IMG/VR virus record: IMGVR_UViG_3300025120_011862
Span: 1-29,583 of that record
Source of the DNA: a virus
Strand: one strand, 5' to 3'
DNA: 29,583 bases
A program made the translations under genes and the position numbers. The notes under the pieces are model-generated. The model was not told the origin of the DNA. It ran no database searches and saw only the letters and a list, made by a program, of their open reading frames with translations. Positions 1 to 8,581 of the stretch are shown here, one piece after another (positions within the stretch are counted from its first letter, which is position 1; each line of letters starts with the position of its first letter).

Positions 1-787
1 ACCACATGCTTGGTGCAATTACTTTTTTGTTTGGATTTTGAATCAACCATGCACCCCACCAACTCATAGAACTATTAGCAATAATAGCATGATCACACAA
101 AGACATCAAGCACATATCAAGATAAGGGACTAATGCTCCATCAGAGTGTGTATCCTCTGGTTCGGAGAACATGAATCGATCATTCTGAAAGAACTCTTGC
201 TCCTTACACCACTCAATCGAATCGGAAAATACAACTACAGGAAGACTTTCATCAAACTCTGCAAGTGCTTTCTCATAATACTCAAGAGATTGCACAGGAT
301 GTTGATTTGCAAGGTTTACATATGCCCATTTAAATCCTCTCTTATCAGCAAGACCAGGGTCACCACGACGAACATGAAGGAAGATAACTTCTTCTCCCAT
401 CTGACTACGAAACTCTTTACAAGGATCTAACCAATTACTTTTAAAAGTAAAATCTTTACGAACTTCGTCTTCAATATGTTTGAAATATTTTTCCGTCTGA
501 AAAAATCCATAAACACTTACTTCATCAGGACACTTATTAAATATATCCTCATCAAAATGAAAATGTTTTTCCTGAATTATATTTTCAGTTTCAATCCATC
601 CAATATTTTTATTGTCTGTAAGTTCAAATGCTTCTAATAATCCATAATTATCAATTTGAACTTGTGAGTTCTCTGGAGGAATTGTATATTCAAAACCTCG
701 ATTTACGGCAATACCTTTGAGTGCCGCATACTGAAACATTTGATTGCCAAATCTTCCAATCGTTCCAATATGATTAAATCCAATCAC
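1..787 (-). CDS. GT11-family alpha-1,2-fucosyltransferase-like protein (3' end cut by window)
   Basis: About 262 residues are visible; the C-terminus runs off the left edge. The N-terminus has GRFGNQMFQYA (residues 11-21), the middle HVRRGD (138-143), and the end of the visible part SSMSWWGAW. These are the hallmark motifs of family GT11, which moves fucose from GDP-fucose to a sugar acceptor; the HxRRxD motif is part of the GDP-fucose site. The start is a GTG at 787, because a stop codon lies two codons upstream in frame and the first motif must be included. It overlaps the end of the preceding SDR gene by 14 nt, so it is the distal visible gene of the sugar island. The family call is strong; the acceptor is unknown. 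Confidence 0.85.
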   Translation of the reverse strand, partial: MIGFNHIGTIGRFGNQMFQYAALKGIAVNRGFEYTIPPENSQVQIDNYGLLEAFELTDNKNIGWIETENIIQEKHFHFDEDIFNKCPDEVSVYGFFQTEKYFKHIEDEVRKDFTFKSNWLDPCKEFRSQMGEEVIFLHVRRGDPGLADKRGFKWAYVNLANQHPVQSLEYYEKALAEFDESLPVVVFSDSIEWCKEQEFFQNDRFMFSEPEDTHSDGALVPYLDMCLMSLCDHAIIANSSMSWWGAWLIQNPNKKVIAPSMW

Positions 788-1622
788 CTTTCATATCCTC
801 AAAAACTTTTTCAATCCCTCTATCTATAGTGGTTTTAGGTATCCACCAACCAGTAATGTAAGTATCTGCTTCGTTTCTTTTATCCATCTGAACACTATCT
901 TTTGCAAGACCAGGTTTAATATTTACTGTCTTACCAATCAAATTAAATTGTCCCTGAATGATTGAGGCAATATCTTTAATCGAAGTAGAACTGAAGGAAG
1001 TAATATGAAGAGGGTCTTCCGATTTAAAGTCAGTGAAGTTTTCCATCACAGTCTCTAATGCCTCACAGCAGTCCTCAGCATAAAGGAACTGACGTTCTTC
1101 TGTACCATCAGTCATCATTTCAAATTCTCCTTCTTCAAACCCCTTACGGATGAAGTCAGTAATCACATGAGCCTTCTCCATATCTTTTTCAATACCATAC
1201 ACATTCCAAAACTTTACTGTGAGTCCTTTCAATGCTGTAGTATGAAGTTCACCAACTCTCTTCATCACACCATAAGGAGAGTGACTCATATTACTCATCT
1301 GTGAAGAAGCAAATATAAATCTCTTCCGATACTTCTCAAGTAAGGCAAAAGTATTTGCCATCATACATGTATTATTGTTGATAAACTGGAAAGTATGCTG
1401 ATACTTTTTGAGGTAATGAGATCCACCAACATCAAAAGCAAGGAAGAATACAAAGTCAGCATTCTTTATAATGCCTTCAACATAAGTGTTTGGTGTTACA
1501 CGAAGATCATTCTGTGGACCTTCAACAATGTCAACACCAATAACATCATGCCCCTTCTCTTTTAAATATTCTTCTAGATAAGCACCGATCTGTCCGGCAG
1601 ATCCTAAAATAGCAATGTTCAT
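774..1622 (-). CDS. NAD-dependent epimerase/dehydratase (extended SDR)
   Basis: A 282-residue sugar-nucleotide SDR. The N-terminal Rossmann motif LGSAGQIG fits GxxGxxG and the catalytic motif YGVMK fits YxxxK, with the serines of ASSQMS before it and FWNVYG where RxxNxxG is usual. I chose ATG 1622 because it overlaps the upstream stop codon in an ATGA arrangement; an in-frame start at 1637 is possible. It probably epimerises, reduces or dehydrates an NDP-sugar for the neighbouring glycosyltransferases. The exact substrate cannot be read from the sequence. Confidence 0.85.
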   Translation of the reverse strand: MNIAILGSAGQIGAYLEEYLKEKGHDVIGVDIVEGPQNDLRVTPNTYVEGIIKNADFVFFLAFDVGGSHYLKKYQHTFQFINNNTCMMANTFALLEKYRKRFIFASSQMSNMSHSPYGVMKRVGELHTTALKGLTVKFWNVYGIEKDMEKAHVITDFIRKGFEEGEFEMMTDGTEERQFLYAEDCCEALETVMENFTDFKSEDPLHITSFSSTSIKDIASIIQGQFNLIGKTVNIKPGLAKDSVQMDKRNEADTYITGWWIPKTTIDRGIEKVFEDMKGDWI

Positions 1623-2326
1623 TTCACTTTCTTCCAATCAAACCGAATAAAATCAGTTGACCATCCACCATACATTATTCTTTCTTCATACAACTTCCTA
1701 TTGTGAGAATTGTCTCTATTAATATCTGCCTCTCCTTCAGGGCAGTAATCTAAATATAGATCCGAGTATGTGATAACGTGCAACTTTCCGGTTGATCTAA
1801 ACCAAAAGCTAGGATCAGTCCACCCATAATGACCAACCAAATCTTCTTCACATCCACCAACATTCCAATAATCCTCAACTCTAAGAAGACATACTGCAGG
1901 ATGTGGTTGACCATTCTTTGGATGATTAGGGTATCCGGGAACTCTTCTATTAAACTTAAATACCTCTCCCGTTCTTGAAGAGGCAAGTCTCAACATATTT
2001 GAGGCAAGTTCTTCTGATACAAAAGTATCCATATCAAGAATTACCATCCAGTCCGTCTTACATTCTTGGGCAGATAAATTTCTAACTCCAGCAATATTGC
2101 AGTAAAGATCTTCTTCAACTCTATAAACAGAGAGATCTATATCGTTTAAGTCAAATCCATCATTTTCTGTTAGGACATCTAAGGCAGACTTTTTACTACA
2201 ATCGTCAACTATACAAAAAGAAAATTGATCTCTAATCTCTTTTCTCCAAGATTTCCATTCATTGACTTGTTTAATAAGAACTTCATTTTGATTATAAAAT
2301 GAAAGATTAATTGTAATTTTTTTCAT
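1619..2326 (-). CDS. Glycosyltransferase, GT-A fold (GT2/GT7-like)
   Basis: 235 residues. The N-terminus (ITINLSFYNQNE, then IVDDCS) is a GT2-type nucleotide-binding start. ILDMDTF holds a DxD-type metal site. The segment PAVCLLRVEDYWNVGGC followed by GHYGWTDPSFWFR resembles the C-terminal acceptor region of GT7-type galactosyltransferases (W-x-GG-x(2)-E...GWTD). It should transfer a sugar from an NDP donor in the cytoplasm. It shares ATGA overlaps with both neighbours, so it is translationally coupled. Donor and acceptor are unknown. Confidence 0.8.
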   Translation of the reverse strand: MKKITINLSFYNQNEVLIKQVNEWKSWRKEIRDQFSFCIVDDCSKKSALDVLTENDGFDLNDIDLSVYRVEEDLYCNIAGVRNLSAQECKTDWMVILDMDTFVSEELASNMLRLASSRTGEVFKFNRRVPGYPNHPKNGQPHPAVCLLRVEDYWNVGGCEEDLVGHYGWTDPSFWFRSTGKLHVITYSDLYLDYCPEGEADINRDNSHNRKLYEERIMYGGWSTDFIRFDWKKVK

Positions 2327-3210
2327 TTCAAATTTTTCCTAATCCAATCGACAACTTTAACACTCCACTTCCATCCAAGAGTTTCTTGAACCTTGTCAAT
2401 ATTTGCTCTCGAATGCATAACCTCTCCCTGTCTAGCAGGAATCATTATTTGATAATCAGAAACTAAATCAGCAATAGTTTGAATTTCTGTTCCCTCTCCA
2501 GTTCCAATATTAAAAACCTCACCATATGTTTCAAGTTCTCTTTGAGAAGCAAGAACATTGGCATATACCACATCAGATACATGAACAAAGTCTCTTGTTT
2601 GATATCCAGGTTCTACTATTGATAGTGGTTCTTTGTTTTCCTTCTGTCTTTTAAAAATAGACATCACAGGAGCATACTGTCCTGACTGATGCTGTCCCTC
2701 ACCATATACATTAAAGTATCTAAAGACTACTGTCTTAACACCATAGAGTTCATAATACATTTTAAACAGCATCTCTCCAGAATACTTTGAAATTGAATAA
2801 GTATTCAAACAATCAACACTATTTGTTTCATAATTAGGATTAAACATTGTATTACCATACACAGCACATGTGGATGAAAACACAGCTCTATCTACATTAT
2901 GAATTCTACAGCACTCCAATACATTCATAGTTGACAACATATTATTTGCCATACTCTCATTTGGTTTCTCAACGCAATATGAGATAGCAACCTCTGCTGC
3001 CATATGAAATACATTATTCACACTATCAAAAAGGTGAATGAATTTTGTATATTTCTCAGACAGATCAATAAGATAATATGTTGCTTTAGGATTTGGATCA
3101 TGATGATGAACTCTGTCGATCACCATAACTTCATGTCCTAAATCGACCAATCTATTAACAAGATGAGATCCAATAAATCCACAACCACCGGTTACAATAC
3201 TTCTAATCAT
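2323..3210 (-). CDS. UDP-glucose/UDP-GlcNAc 4-epimerase-like protein (GalE/WbpP type SDR)
   Basis: 295 residues, close to the usual length of bacterial UDP-hexose(NAc) 4-epimerases. The NAD-binding motif is TGGCGFIG near residue 8. Catalytic residues are in SSTCAVYG and YSISK (YxxxK), followed by RYFNVYG and, near residue 210, the QTRDFVHVSDV segment typical of GalE/WbpP/RmlB-like enzymes. It likely interconverts gluco and galacto forms of a UDP-sugar for this island. It overlaps both flanking genes by 4 nt. RmlB-type dehydratase activity is less likely because the active-site threonine pattern looks epimerase-like. Confidence 0.85.
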   Translation of the reverse strand: MIRSIVTGGCGFIGSHLVNRLVDLGHEVMVIDRVHHHDPNPKATYYLIDLSEKYTKFIHLFDSVNNVFHMAAEVAISYCVEKPNESMANNMLSTMNVLECCRIHNVDRAVFSSTCAVYGNTMFNPNYETNSVDCLNTYSISKYSGEMLFKMYYELYGVKTVVFRYFNVYGEGQHQSGQYAPVMSIFKRQKENKEPLSIVEPGYQTRDFVHVSDVVYANVLASQRELETYGEVFNIGTGEGTEIQTIADLVSDYQIMIPARQGEVMHSRANIDKVQETLGWKWSVKVVDWIRKNLK

Positions 3211-4190
3211 AGTTCATAGTTATCTGTTGACATTGAAAGACACTCAACTGGGGACACCATCTTATTAAACTTTGAATTACAATTATTCCACATTTGTGTA
3301 TATGAAATATTGTGCCAACAAGATTCCCAAACTAATGGAAGGACTACTCCTTCTTCAAAATATCCACTGTCTAATCCAATAATATTTGTCTTATACAAAT
3401 CATACAGTGGAAGAGGAAATGTCTTTATATTATGTATCTTGTATAATAGGGACAGTATGGATTGATCATTTTGATGTTTGATAAAATGTTCATTCTCTTC
3501 AGCATTAGATGAAGAATAATCCATTAGTCTAATTATACTCCATGTGTCAAATAATTCCTGAAAAAATTTAACCGTATATTCATTTTTCTTTACCAAGAAG
3601 ATGCCACCATATGCTTGATTGGTGTCCCAATATGAAGGATCAGTAATATTGAAGTGCTTGTATAGATCACTCTTAGTAAACAGTCTTTCTAACCACCAGT
3701 CACTATGAAATCCTACAATACCTTTCTCTGAGTTGTTTGCAAGATTAAAAAGATTCTCAACACCATCCTCTTTCAAATCTTTAATATCACTATCAATCCA
3801 AAAAATAACATCACCATCATCACAATCCTGAAGACCTTTATCCATCAAGTATGCTTTTGCTGCCCAAGGAAAGACACGACTATCATCAAACAATGATTGA
3901 TGCTCTTTAATATAGTCTGGATCAACATCAGAAAGATTGAATACCTTTACTTCATCAATGATAGGATACTCCTCAATCCTCTCCTTGAATGCTTTCATAT
4001 TAATTTCTCTTTCCTTGTGCCTATCAGCAAAGGTAAAGACTTTATATTTGCCTTCCTTTACTGATGGTCTCATCTCATTACCACCAGAAAGAATTTTATC
4101 CCTATTGTCAGGATTTCTATAGTAATAATTTGTAGTTACATCAAAGAAGTATGGAAGATATTCTTTTACAGAATCAAAGAATTGTGACAT
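3207..4190 (-). CDS. Glycosyltransferase-like protein with a DxD motif (GT8-like)
   Basis: 327 residues. FWIDSDIKD, near residue 130, is a DxD-type metal/nucleotide-sugar site after a beta strand. HQNDQSILSLL near residue 240 resembles the acceptor-side NDQ segment of GT8/GT77-like enzymes. There is no signal peptide, so it should act in the cytoplasm on a nucleotide sugar. The N-terminal 40 residues are aromatic-rich with no clear domain. Its 3' end overlaps the upstream gene by 17 nt and its end overlaps the GalE-like gene by 4 nt. The family assignment is weaker than for its neighbours. Confidence 0.65.
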   Translation of the reverse strand: MSQFFDSVKEYLPYFFDVTTNYYYRNPDNRDKILSGGNEMRPSVKEGKYKVFTFADRHKEREINMKAFKERIEEYPIIDEVKVFNLSDVDPDYIKEHQSLFDDSRVFPWAAKAYLMDKGLQDCDDGDVIFWIDSDIKDLKEDGVENLFNLANNSEKGIVGFHSDWWLERLFTKSDLYKHFNITDPSYWDTNQAYGGIFLVKKNEYTVKFFQELFDTWSIIRLMDYSSSNAEENEHFIKHQNDQSILSLLYKIHNIKTFPLPLYDLYKTNIIGLDSGYFEEGVVLPLVWESCWHNISYTQMWNNCNSKFNKMVSPVECLSMSTDNYEL

Positions 4191-4845
4191 TTTCTAGATC
4201 AGGATTATAAGATGATAAGGTATGTATTGAGAATTCTATTTTACTATAAAACTTAAACAGCAATGAGTAATCATCCTTGATTGATTGGCATTGCTTCTTC
4301 TCAACCTCGTAGTCATGTTTCTGTGGAACCAGATATTCTTTCTCATAAAAATCAAGACCAAAGATATTTACTTTATCTGCATTATAGTAATTAATCGCAA
4401 GCATGATACCCCATGCTAGAGAACCTCTTACACAACCCAGTGGCCATACACCTGGATAACTATCCTTCTGCTTGAGTTTACCACTCAGATGAGCATATTT
4501 GTAGTCCTCTACACACTCTGAGGGGAAACAACTAAAATTACCTTGTGCTGGACAATCTCTGTCCGTACCAGAACCAGGAGGAAAAACTGTATTATATTTG
4601 TTTTTAACATTATGATCTGACTCAATACCTCTAATCAAAGATGACAAATCTCCAATGGAAGGTGTGCAAATAAGGGTGAGATCTTTTCCAGTAATAAATT
4701 TAGAAACTTCAGGTACTTTATAGTATTCACAAGGATTTCTAGGTGATTGCCAAAACTCATTAATTAAAATTATGTCAGTGCAATCTGATTCAAACTTATC
4801 AAGTTTTTTGAGAGATTCACCTCTACCCAAAATAGATACTTCCAT
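4174..4845 (-). CDS. GT42-like sialyltransferase candidate
   Basis: 223 residues. ILGRGESLKKL at the start parallels the GNGPSLK donor-site start of Campylobacter CstII-type enzymes (GT42) and DUF115 proteins. Near residue 145, RGSLAWGIMLAINYY and NIFGLDFYEKEY parallel the SG-x(4)-A-x-ALG...SGIDFY block of the same families. GT42 enzymes use CMP-sialic acid, and a NeuA-like CMP-transferase lies a few genes upstream, which supports the call. ATG 4845 is preferred over a TTG at 4851. It could instead be a DUF115/MptE-like protein; the distinction needs a profile search. Confidence 0.55.
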   Translation of the reverse strand: MEVSILGRGESLKKLDKFESDCTDIILINEFWQSPRNPCEYYKVPEVSKFITGKDLTLICTPSIGDLSSLIRGIESDHNVKNKYNTVFPPGSGTDRDCPAQGNFSCFPSECVEDYKYAHLSGKLKQKDSYPGVWPLGCVRGSLAWGIMLAINYYNADKVNIFGLDFYEKEYLVPQKHDYEVEKKQCQSIKDDYSLLFKFYSKIEFSIHTLSSYNPDLENVTIL

Positions 4846-4847
4846 AA

Positions 4848-5900
4848 TCAAAATGAAGATATTATATCATATATATCACTCTTATTCATTGATGGTGTGA
4901 GTGGTAAACAAACATGCGGAATCCAAGAACGAGTCTCTCCCACAAAAATATATGGATAAGAATTCTCATCAAGAATTGAGGTTATTTGATTAGTGTGATC
5001 ATAAACAGGTGAAGTTTTTATGGAAGAATCTGAGACGAAACAGATGTACTTATAATAAGATGGTGAAACAACAGATCCAGTATAGTTAATCTTTTTAAAA
5101 GAATAATCACCCAACTCTGAGTCATAGATGTCTGCCAGTTCTTCCTTATGCTGAATGATTGATTCGTAATTATCAATAATTACATTAGCAATTGCTGCAG
5201 AAAAATCATTCATCCTAGCATTTGGAAGTGCTGGTAGTGAATGATGTAACTGACCATCAAGAGAATACTTACCATAATCACGTAAACGACGTGCTTGTTC
5301 TGCTTTTACATGGTCTTTGAGAATGACAAGTCCTCCCTCACCTGCAGGAATAGGTTTAGTAGGAAAGAAGGATAGAATTGCGGCATCCCCAAAAGTGCCA
5401 ACATATTGATCATCTATACTTACAAAAGGTGAGTGAGCACAGTCTTCAATAAGAATGACTCCTCTTTCCTTACATAGATTGGATATCTCAAGAATGTCAG
5501 GATTAGGATATCCACCAATGTGAGTAAGAACAATAGCATCAGGTTGATGCTCTAGAGCATCTTTGATAATGCTGATGTCAGGCATCAAGAGTTTCTGACT
5601 AGATCCAAGAAGAATAATTTCTTTGTTAGCAGTTACCCATGGCAAACAACTAGCAAAGTATGTATTTGTTTGAACTGCTATCTTCTTAATTTCGGGAAAC
5701 AACAAACTCACTGTTTGCAATGCGGTTCCACCACTGGAAGTAGTGATACAAGGACGTTTATATTTCTGCGAAAAAGTATCTTCAAGCAGATTTGACTGCG
5801 GACCAGTAGACCAAAATCCAGAGTGCAATACTTTAATCAATGATTTCTCAAGTTGATCATTAATTGATTGACCAAAATCTAAAAATTTATATCCCATCAT
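4848..5900 (-). CDS. PLP-dependent sugar aminotransferase (DegT/DnrJ/EryC1/StrS family)
   Basis: 350 residues, slightly short for the family (usually 360-400). The cofactor lysine sits in SFFPTKPIPAGEGG (about residue 182), and EDCAHSP (about 152-158) carries the aspartate that contacts the PLP ring nitrogen. SSGGTAL near residue 56 is the phosphate-binding segment. Such enzymes put an amino group on a keto-sugar nucleotide; PseC and LegC, used for pseudaminic and legionaminic acid, belong here. ATG 5900 follows a GGAG-type ribosome site; 5897 and a GTG at 5903 are alternatives. It overlaps the end of the upstream dioxygenase gene. Confidence 0.88.
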   Translation of the reverse strand: MMGYKFLDFGQSINDQLEKSLIKVLHSGFWSTGPQSNLLEDTFSQKYKRPCITTSSGGTALQTVSLLFPEIKKIAVQTNTYFASCLPWVTANKEIILLGSSQKLLMPDISIIKDALEHQPDAIVLTHIGGYPNPDILEISNLCKERGVILIEDCAHSPFVSIDDQYVGTFGDAAILSFFPTKPIPAGEGGLVILKDHVKAEQARRLRDYGKYSLDGQLHHSLPALPNARMNDFSAAIANVIIDNYESIIQHKEELADIYDSELGDYSFKKINYTGSVVSPSYYKYICFVSDSSIKTSPVYDHTNQITSILDENSYPYIFVGETRSWIPHVCLPLTPSMNKSDIYDIISSF

Positions 5901-6705
5901 CACCTCTCCAATAATTAGACCATTTGGGATCGAGATACTCAGTAGAAGATGCGAAACGTAAATCGCATGATAATCTTGGAATCATATTGTTAGTATCGAA
6001 GGACGCATGTACAACATTTAGACAATGAAATACTATATCTCCTTTTGAGATATTTGGCAAGTACCAAGTTGTCTCAAGATGATCTGCCAAACCCTTCAAG
6101 TCATTTGTGATTACCTTATCTTCCTTAACCAATTTTGATATTGTTGAAATATTTTGTTGAGAATCTTTAAGGTAAACGAGTTGACCATGATCAGGATCAG
6201 CAGGTCCGAGTGGTATCCAAACACTTAGTGCTTTACTATTATCTTTTGTGCAAAAGTAATCTCTATCACGATGTGCTAAGGTACATCTAGAACTTAAATG
6301 AGAGAAACTTCTTAAGATAGCTCGTGGAGATAAAACAGATTGATCTGAATGTAAGAGGACTGCTGCTAACTTCTTTAAAATACTAGACTCAATAAAATCG
6401 CAGAATAATTTTGATCGTACAAATATATTAGCAGGATGTGAACCTATACCATGCGATAATTTTGAATTCTTAACATGAGTCCATTCACTACCATCATATT
6501 CATAATCTCCTTCAAACATAGAAAAATATTGACTCCTTAGGGTGTCAATAATCTCATGAGAAAAAACATTCTTTACAACTAGAATTCCCTCAAAATTGTT
6601 GATGGGTTTACTGCTAAGAAGATCATCTAATTCAATATAGCATTCTGAAGGTACATCAATTGCTTTAAAAGATTTTTGAGATGCTTTTAGATTATATTGT
6701 TTCAT
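5887..6705 (-). CDS. Phytanoyl-CoA dioxygenase (PhyH)-like 2-oxoglutarate/Fe(II) oxygenase
   Basis: 272 residues. The facial triad is visible as H145-x-D147 in AHRDRDYF and H233 in LNVVHAS, with R244 after it as a candidate 2-oxoglutarate anchor (IPRLSCDLRF). The spacing fits PhyH-type oxygenases, which hydroxylate small molecules or sugars using O2 and 2-oxoglutarate. It lies between the aminotransferase and the HAD phosphatase with short overlaps, so it probably modifies the same sugar or sugar nucleotide. The substrate is inferred from context only. Confidence 0.8.
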   Translation of the reverse strand: MKQYNLKASQKSFKAIDVPSECYIELDDLLSSKPINNFEGILVVKNVFSHEIIDTLRSQYFSMFEGDYEYDGSEWTHVKNSKLSHGIGSHPANIFVRSKLFCDFIESSILKKLAAVLLHSDQSVLSPRAILRSFSHLSSRCTLAHRDRDYFCTKDNSKALSVWIPLGPADPDHGQLVYLKDSQQNISTISKLVKEDKVITNDLKGLADHLETTWYLPNISKGDIVFHCLNVVHASFDTNNMIPRLSCDLRFASSTEYLDPKWSNYWRGDDGI

Positions 6706-7028
6706 GTTAGATTAAAAAAACTACGATCTTCAATACATCTATCATCTATGTAGTAGTCAGCATTTGGTTTTCCTAAGAGAAGTTGGTGAAATTTACATCC
6801 CCATAGACTAAGTTGAATCTCAGTCATTTCACCCCACATATCATATGCTTTGGAAATATTACCATTACATGTTCCCATACCTCTAGCAGTAAAATAAATT
6901 ACATAATTACCCGCATCATACAGAGAGTTTACCAATTCTATTCTATCATAGTTTGGAATTGCTTTGTCATAATCTCCCCAGGTATTGGTGCAGATTGTCC
7001 CATCAATATCAAAACAATATCTCTTCAT
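6702..7028 (-). CDS. HAD-superfamily phosphatase
   Basis: A compact HAD protein of 108 residues with all three core motifs: D7-I-D9-G-T (nucleophile and acid/base), T47 in YFTARG, and K87 with D95-D96 in GKPNADYYIDDR. There is no room for a large cap domain, as in KdsC-type enzymes. Its place directly after the NeuB-like gene, with a 4-nt overlap, suggests it may remove the phosphate from a nonulosonate 9-phosphate or a sugar phosphate. That role is inference; the fold and motifs are clear. Confidence 0.82.
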   Translation of the reverse strand: MKRYCFDIDGTICTNTWGDYDKAIPNYDRIELVNSLYDAGNYVIYFTARGMGTCNGNISKAYDMWGEMTEIQLSLWGCKFHQLLLGKPNADYYIDDRCIEDRSFFNLT

Positions 7029-7852
7029 GTTTTTCTCAATTTATTCATAATAGGAATCTCACTATCATACACCTTTTTAACACCATCTCCAAGCATTGTA
7101 GAGAGAATATTAATTTGCCTTACAAGTTCTTCACTATGTTCAATAGATGAAGCTTGGTCTGTCCCAAATTGAGTCCTATCATCAGTAATGTGAAACTCAA
7201 TGCACTCAGATCCAAGAGCAGTGGCACCAAGACAAGCAACTAATCCACTGTGATGATTAGAGAATCCTGCTTTAATATCTGGATAGGTATCCTTAAGAGT
7301 GTGGATATATTTCAGATTCACCTCATCAACAGAAGAAGGATAAGTGCTGGTACATGCAAGAATGTACTTAAGATTAGGACCAAGTGCGGTTACAGCAGAA
7401 TCAACCTGCTCAGGAGTACACATTCCTGTTGATAAGATAGTGGGTTTTCCTGTAGAAGAAAGTTTTTTTAAGAAAGAAATATCTGTTACAAGTGCTGATG
7501 CTACCTTATGATAGTCAACCTCAACATTGTTTTCAATATCATCTACACTTTGCTCATCCCAACAAGACACAATGAAGTCCATACCAAGAGACTTAGTATA
7601 TTCTCTAAGTGATTGATATTGTTCAATATTAAATTCAATCTTCCACTTATATTCAAGATAAGTCATCTCACCCCATGGTGTATCTCGCATCAAATTTTTC
7701 TGAGCATCTGGTACACACAGATCAGGGTTTCTTTTTTGAAACTTGACAGCATGACAACCAGACTTATATGATTGATTAATCAATTTTCTTGCATGAGATT
7801 CGGAACCATTATGATTTATTCCAATCTCAGCAATTACATAAACTTTTTGCAT
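7025..7852 (-). CDS. NeuB-like nonulosonic (sialic) acid synthase lacking the SAF domain
   Basis: 275 residues. The TIM-barrel motifs of N-acetylneuraminate/legionaminate synthases are all present: EIGINHNG (9-16), VKFQ (36-39), STGM (141-144), CTSTYPS (167-173), GFSNHH (196-201, metal-binding) and IEFHITDDR (218-226, metal-binding). The reaction condenses phosphoenolpyruvate with an N-acetyl-hexosamine or a related sugar. Standard NeuB is about 340-350 residues with a C-terminal SAF (antifreeze-like) domain; here the protein stops soon after the barrel, so that domain is missing. A consensus sigma70 promoter lies just upstream at 7875-7903. Substrate type (Neu5Ac, Leg, Kdn) cannot be decided. 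Confidence 0.9.
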   Translation of the reverse strand: MQKVYVIAEIGINHNGSESHARKLINQSYKSGCHAVKFQKRNPDLCVPDAQKNLMRDTPWGEMTYLEYKWKIEFNIEQYQSLREYTKSLGMDFIVSCWDEQSVDDIENNVEVDYHKVASALVTDISFLKKLSSTGKPTILSTGMCTPEQVDSAVTALGPNLKYILACTSTYPSSVDEVNLKYIHTLKDTYPDIKAGFSNHHSGLVACLGATALGSECIEFHITDDRTQFGTDQASSIEHSEELVRQINILSTMLGDGVKKVYDSEIPIMNKLRKT

Positions 7853-7874
7853 AAACCTACACCTATACTTTTAA

Positions 7875-7903
7875 ATTATACTATAAAATTATTATTTTTT
7901 CAA
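7875..7903 (-). promoter_or_regulatory. Sigma70-type promoter for the NeuB-like gene
   Basis: Reading the minus strand, TTGAAA is followed by exactly 17 nt and a perfect TATAAT. It sits in the only real gap in this part of the island, 22 nt before the NeuB-like start, with the -35 box inside the end of the NeuA-like gene. It may raise expression of the NeuB-like gene and those after it. Confidence 0.75.
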
Positions 7904-8581
7904 CATGTACTCTTTCATAACCAAAGAGCACAATTTAAAATCATCAATAGAATCTATCTCAAAAGACTTCCATTGATCCATTTCAACAATTCCTATGTTT
8001 CCATACATTCTATTATTAAACTGTTTAATAGAATCTGGTTTAAACATATAGAATGATCCATTTTCAATGTATTGGATATCATTATCTTGTCGCCTTTTTC
8101 TTTTTTTATAATCATACCCAATACTTTCCAATCCATCTTTAGTTCTTTTCCATAAAGAACACTGATCAGTTTTTGTAGCTGCAAATAAGGAATCCCATAC
8201 ACCACTCTCTGCCATCAATAAACCATTTTTAATATCAATTGGTTCTCTCATTGGGGATGTAACCTGTGGAGCAAAGATCCAATCATAGTTCAATCCCAAT
8301 TTTTTCAAATAATCTATTGAATAAATCCAAGAAAGTTCAGAAGTTGCATCATCACCAGATACTTCAGGTGTTCTTAAAATACTTCCAACACCATATTTAT
8401 TTCCAATTTCTAAAATGTCTTGAGAATCAGAACTAACAAAAATATTATCTTTATCAATCCCACCTTCAATACATTGTTCTATTGTCCATGAAATTAATGG
8501 TTTACCACAAAAATCTCTTATATTTTTATTAGGGATTCCTTTTGATCCACCTCTAGCTAAAATAATAGATGATACTTTCAT
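7892..8581 (-). CDS. CMP-sialic acid synthetase-like cytidylyltransferase (NeuA family)
   Basis: 229 residues, the normal length. The N-terminal signature ILARGGSKGIPNKN (7-20) is the CTP-binding loop, followed by GKPLI and VSSDS. QVTSPMR stands where most members have QPTSPLR, and FEIDSIDDF near the C-terminus matches the acidic metal-site segment. It activates a nonulosonic acid with CTP to the CMP-sugar used by sialyltransferases. It lies just upstream of the NeuB-like gene and overlaps the preceding glycosyltransferase by 4 nt, so activation and synthesis genes are paired. Confidence 0.9.
   Translation of the reverse strand: MKVSSIILARGGSKGIPNKNIRDFCGKPLISWTIEQCIEGGIDKDNIFVSSDSQDILEIGNKYGVGSILRTPEVSGDDATSELSWIYSIDYLKKLGLNYDWIFAPQVTSPMREPIDIKNGLLMAESGVWDSLFAATKTDQCSLWKRTKDGLESIGYDYKKRKRRQDNDIQYIENGSFYMFKPDSIKQFNNRMYGNIGIVEMDQWKSFEIDSIDDFKLCSLVMKEYMLKK

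Noticed and set aside
4861-4866. TATAAT in the minus strand before the GT42-like gene
   Set aside because: No acceptable -35 box at 16-18 nt, and it lies within the aminotransferase coding end.
6813-7172. Plus-strand open frames over the HAD and NeuB genes
   Set aside because: Antisense to clearly functional genes with all motifs present on the minus strand.
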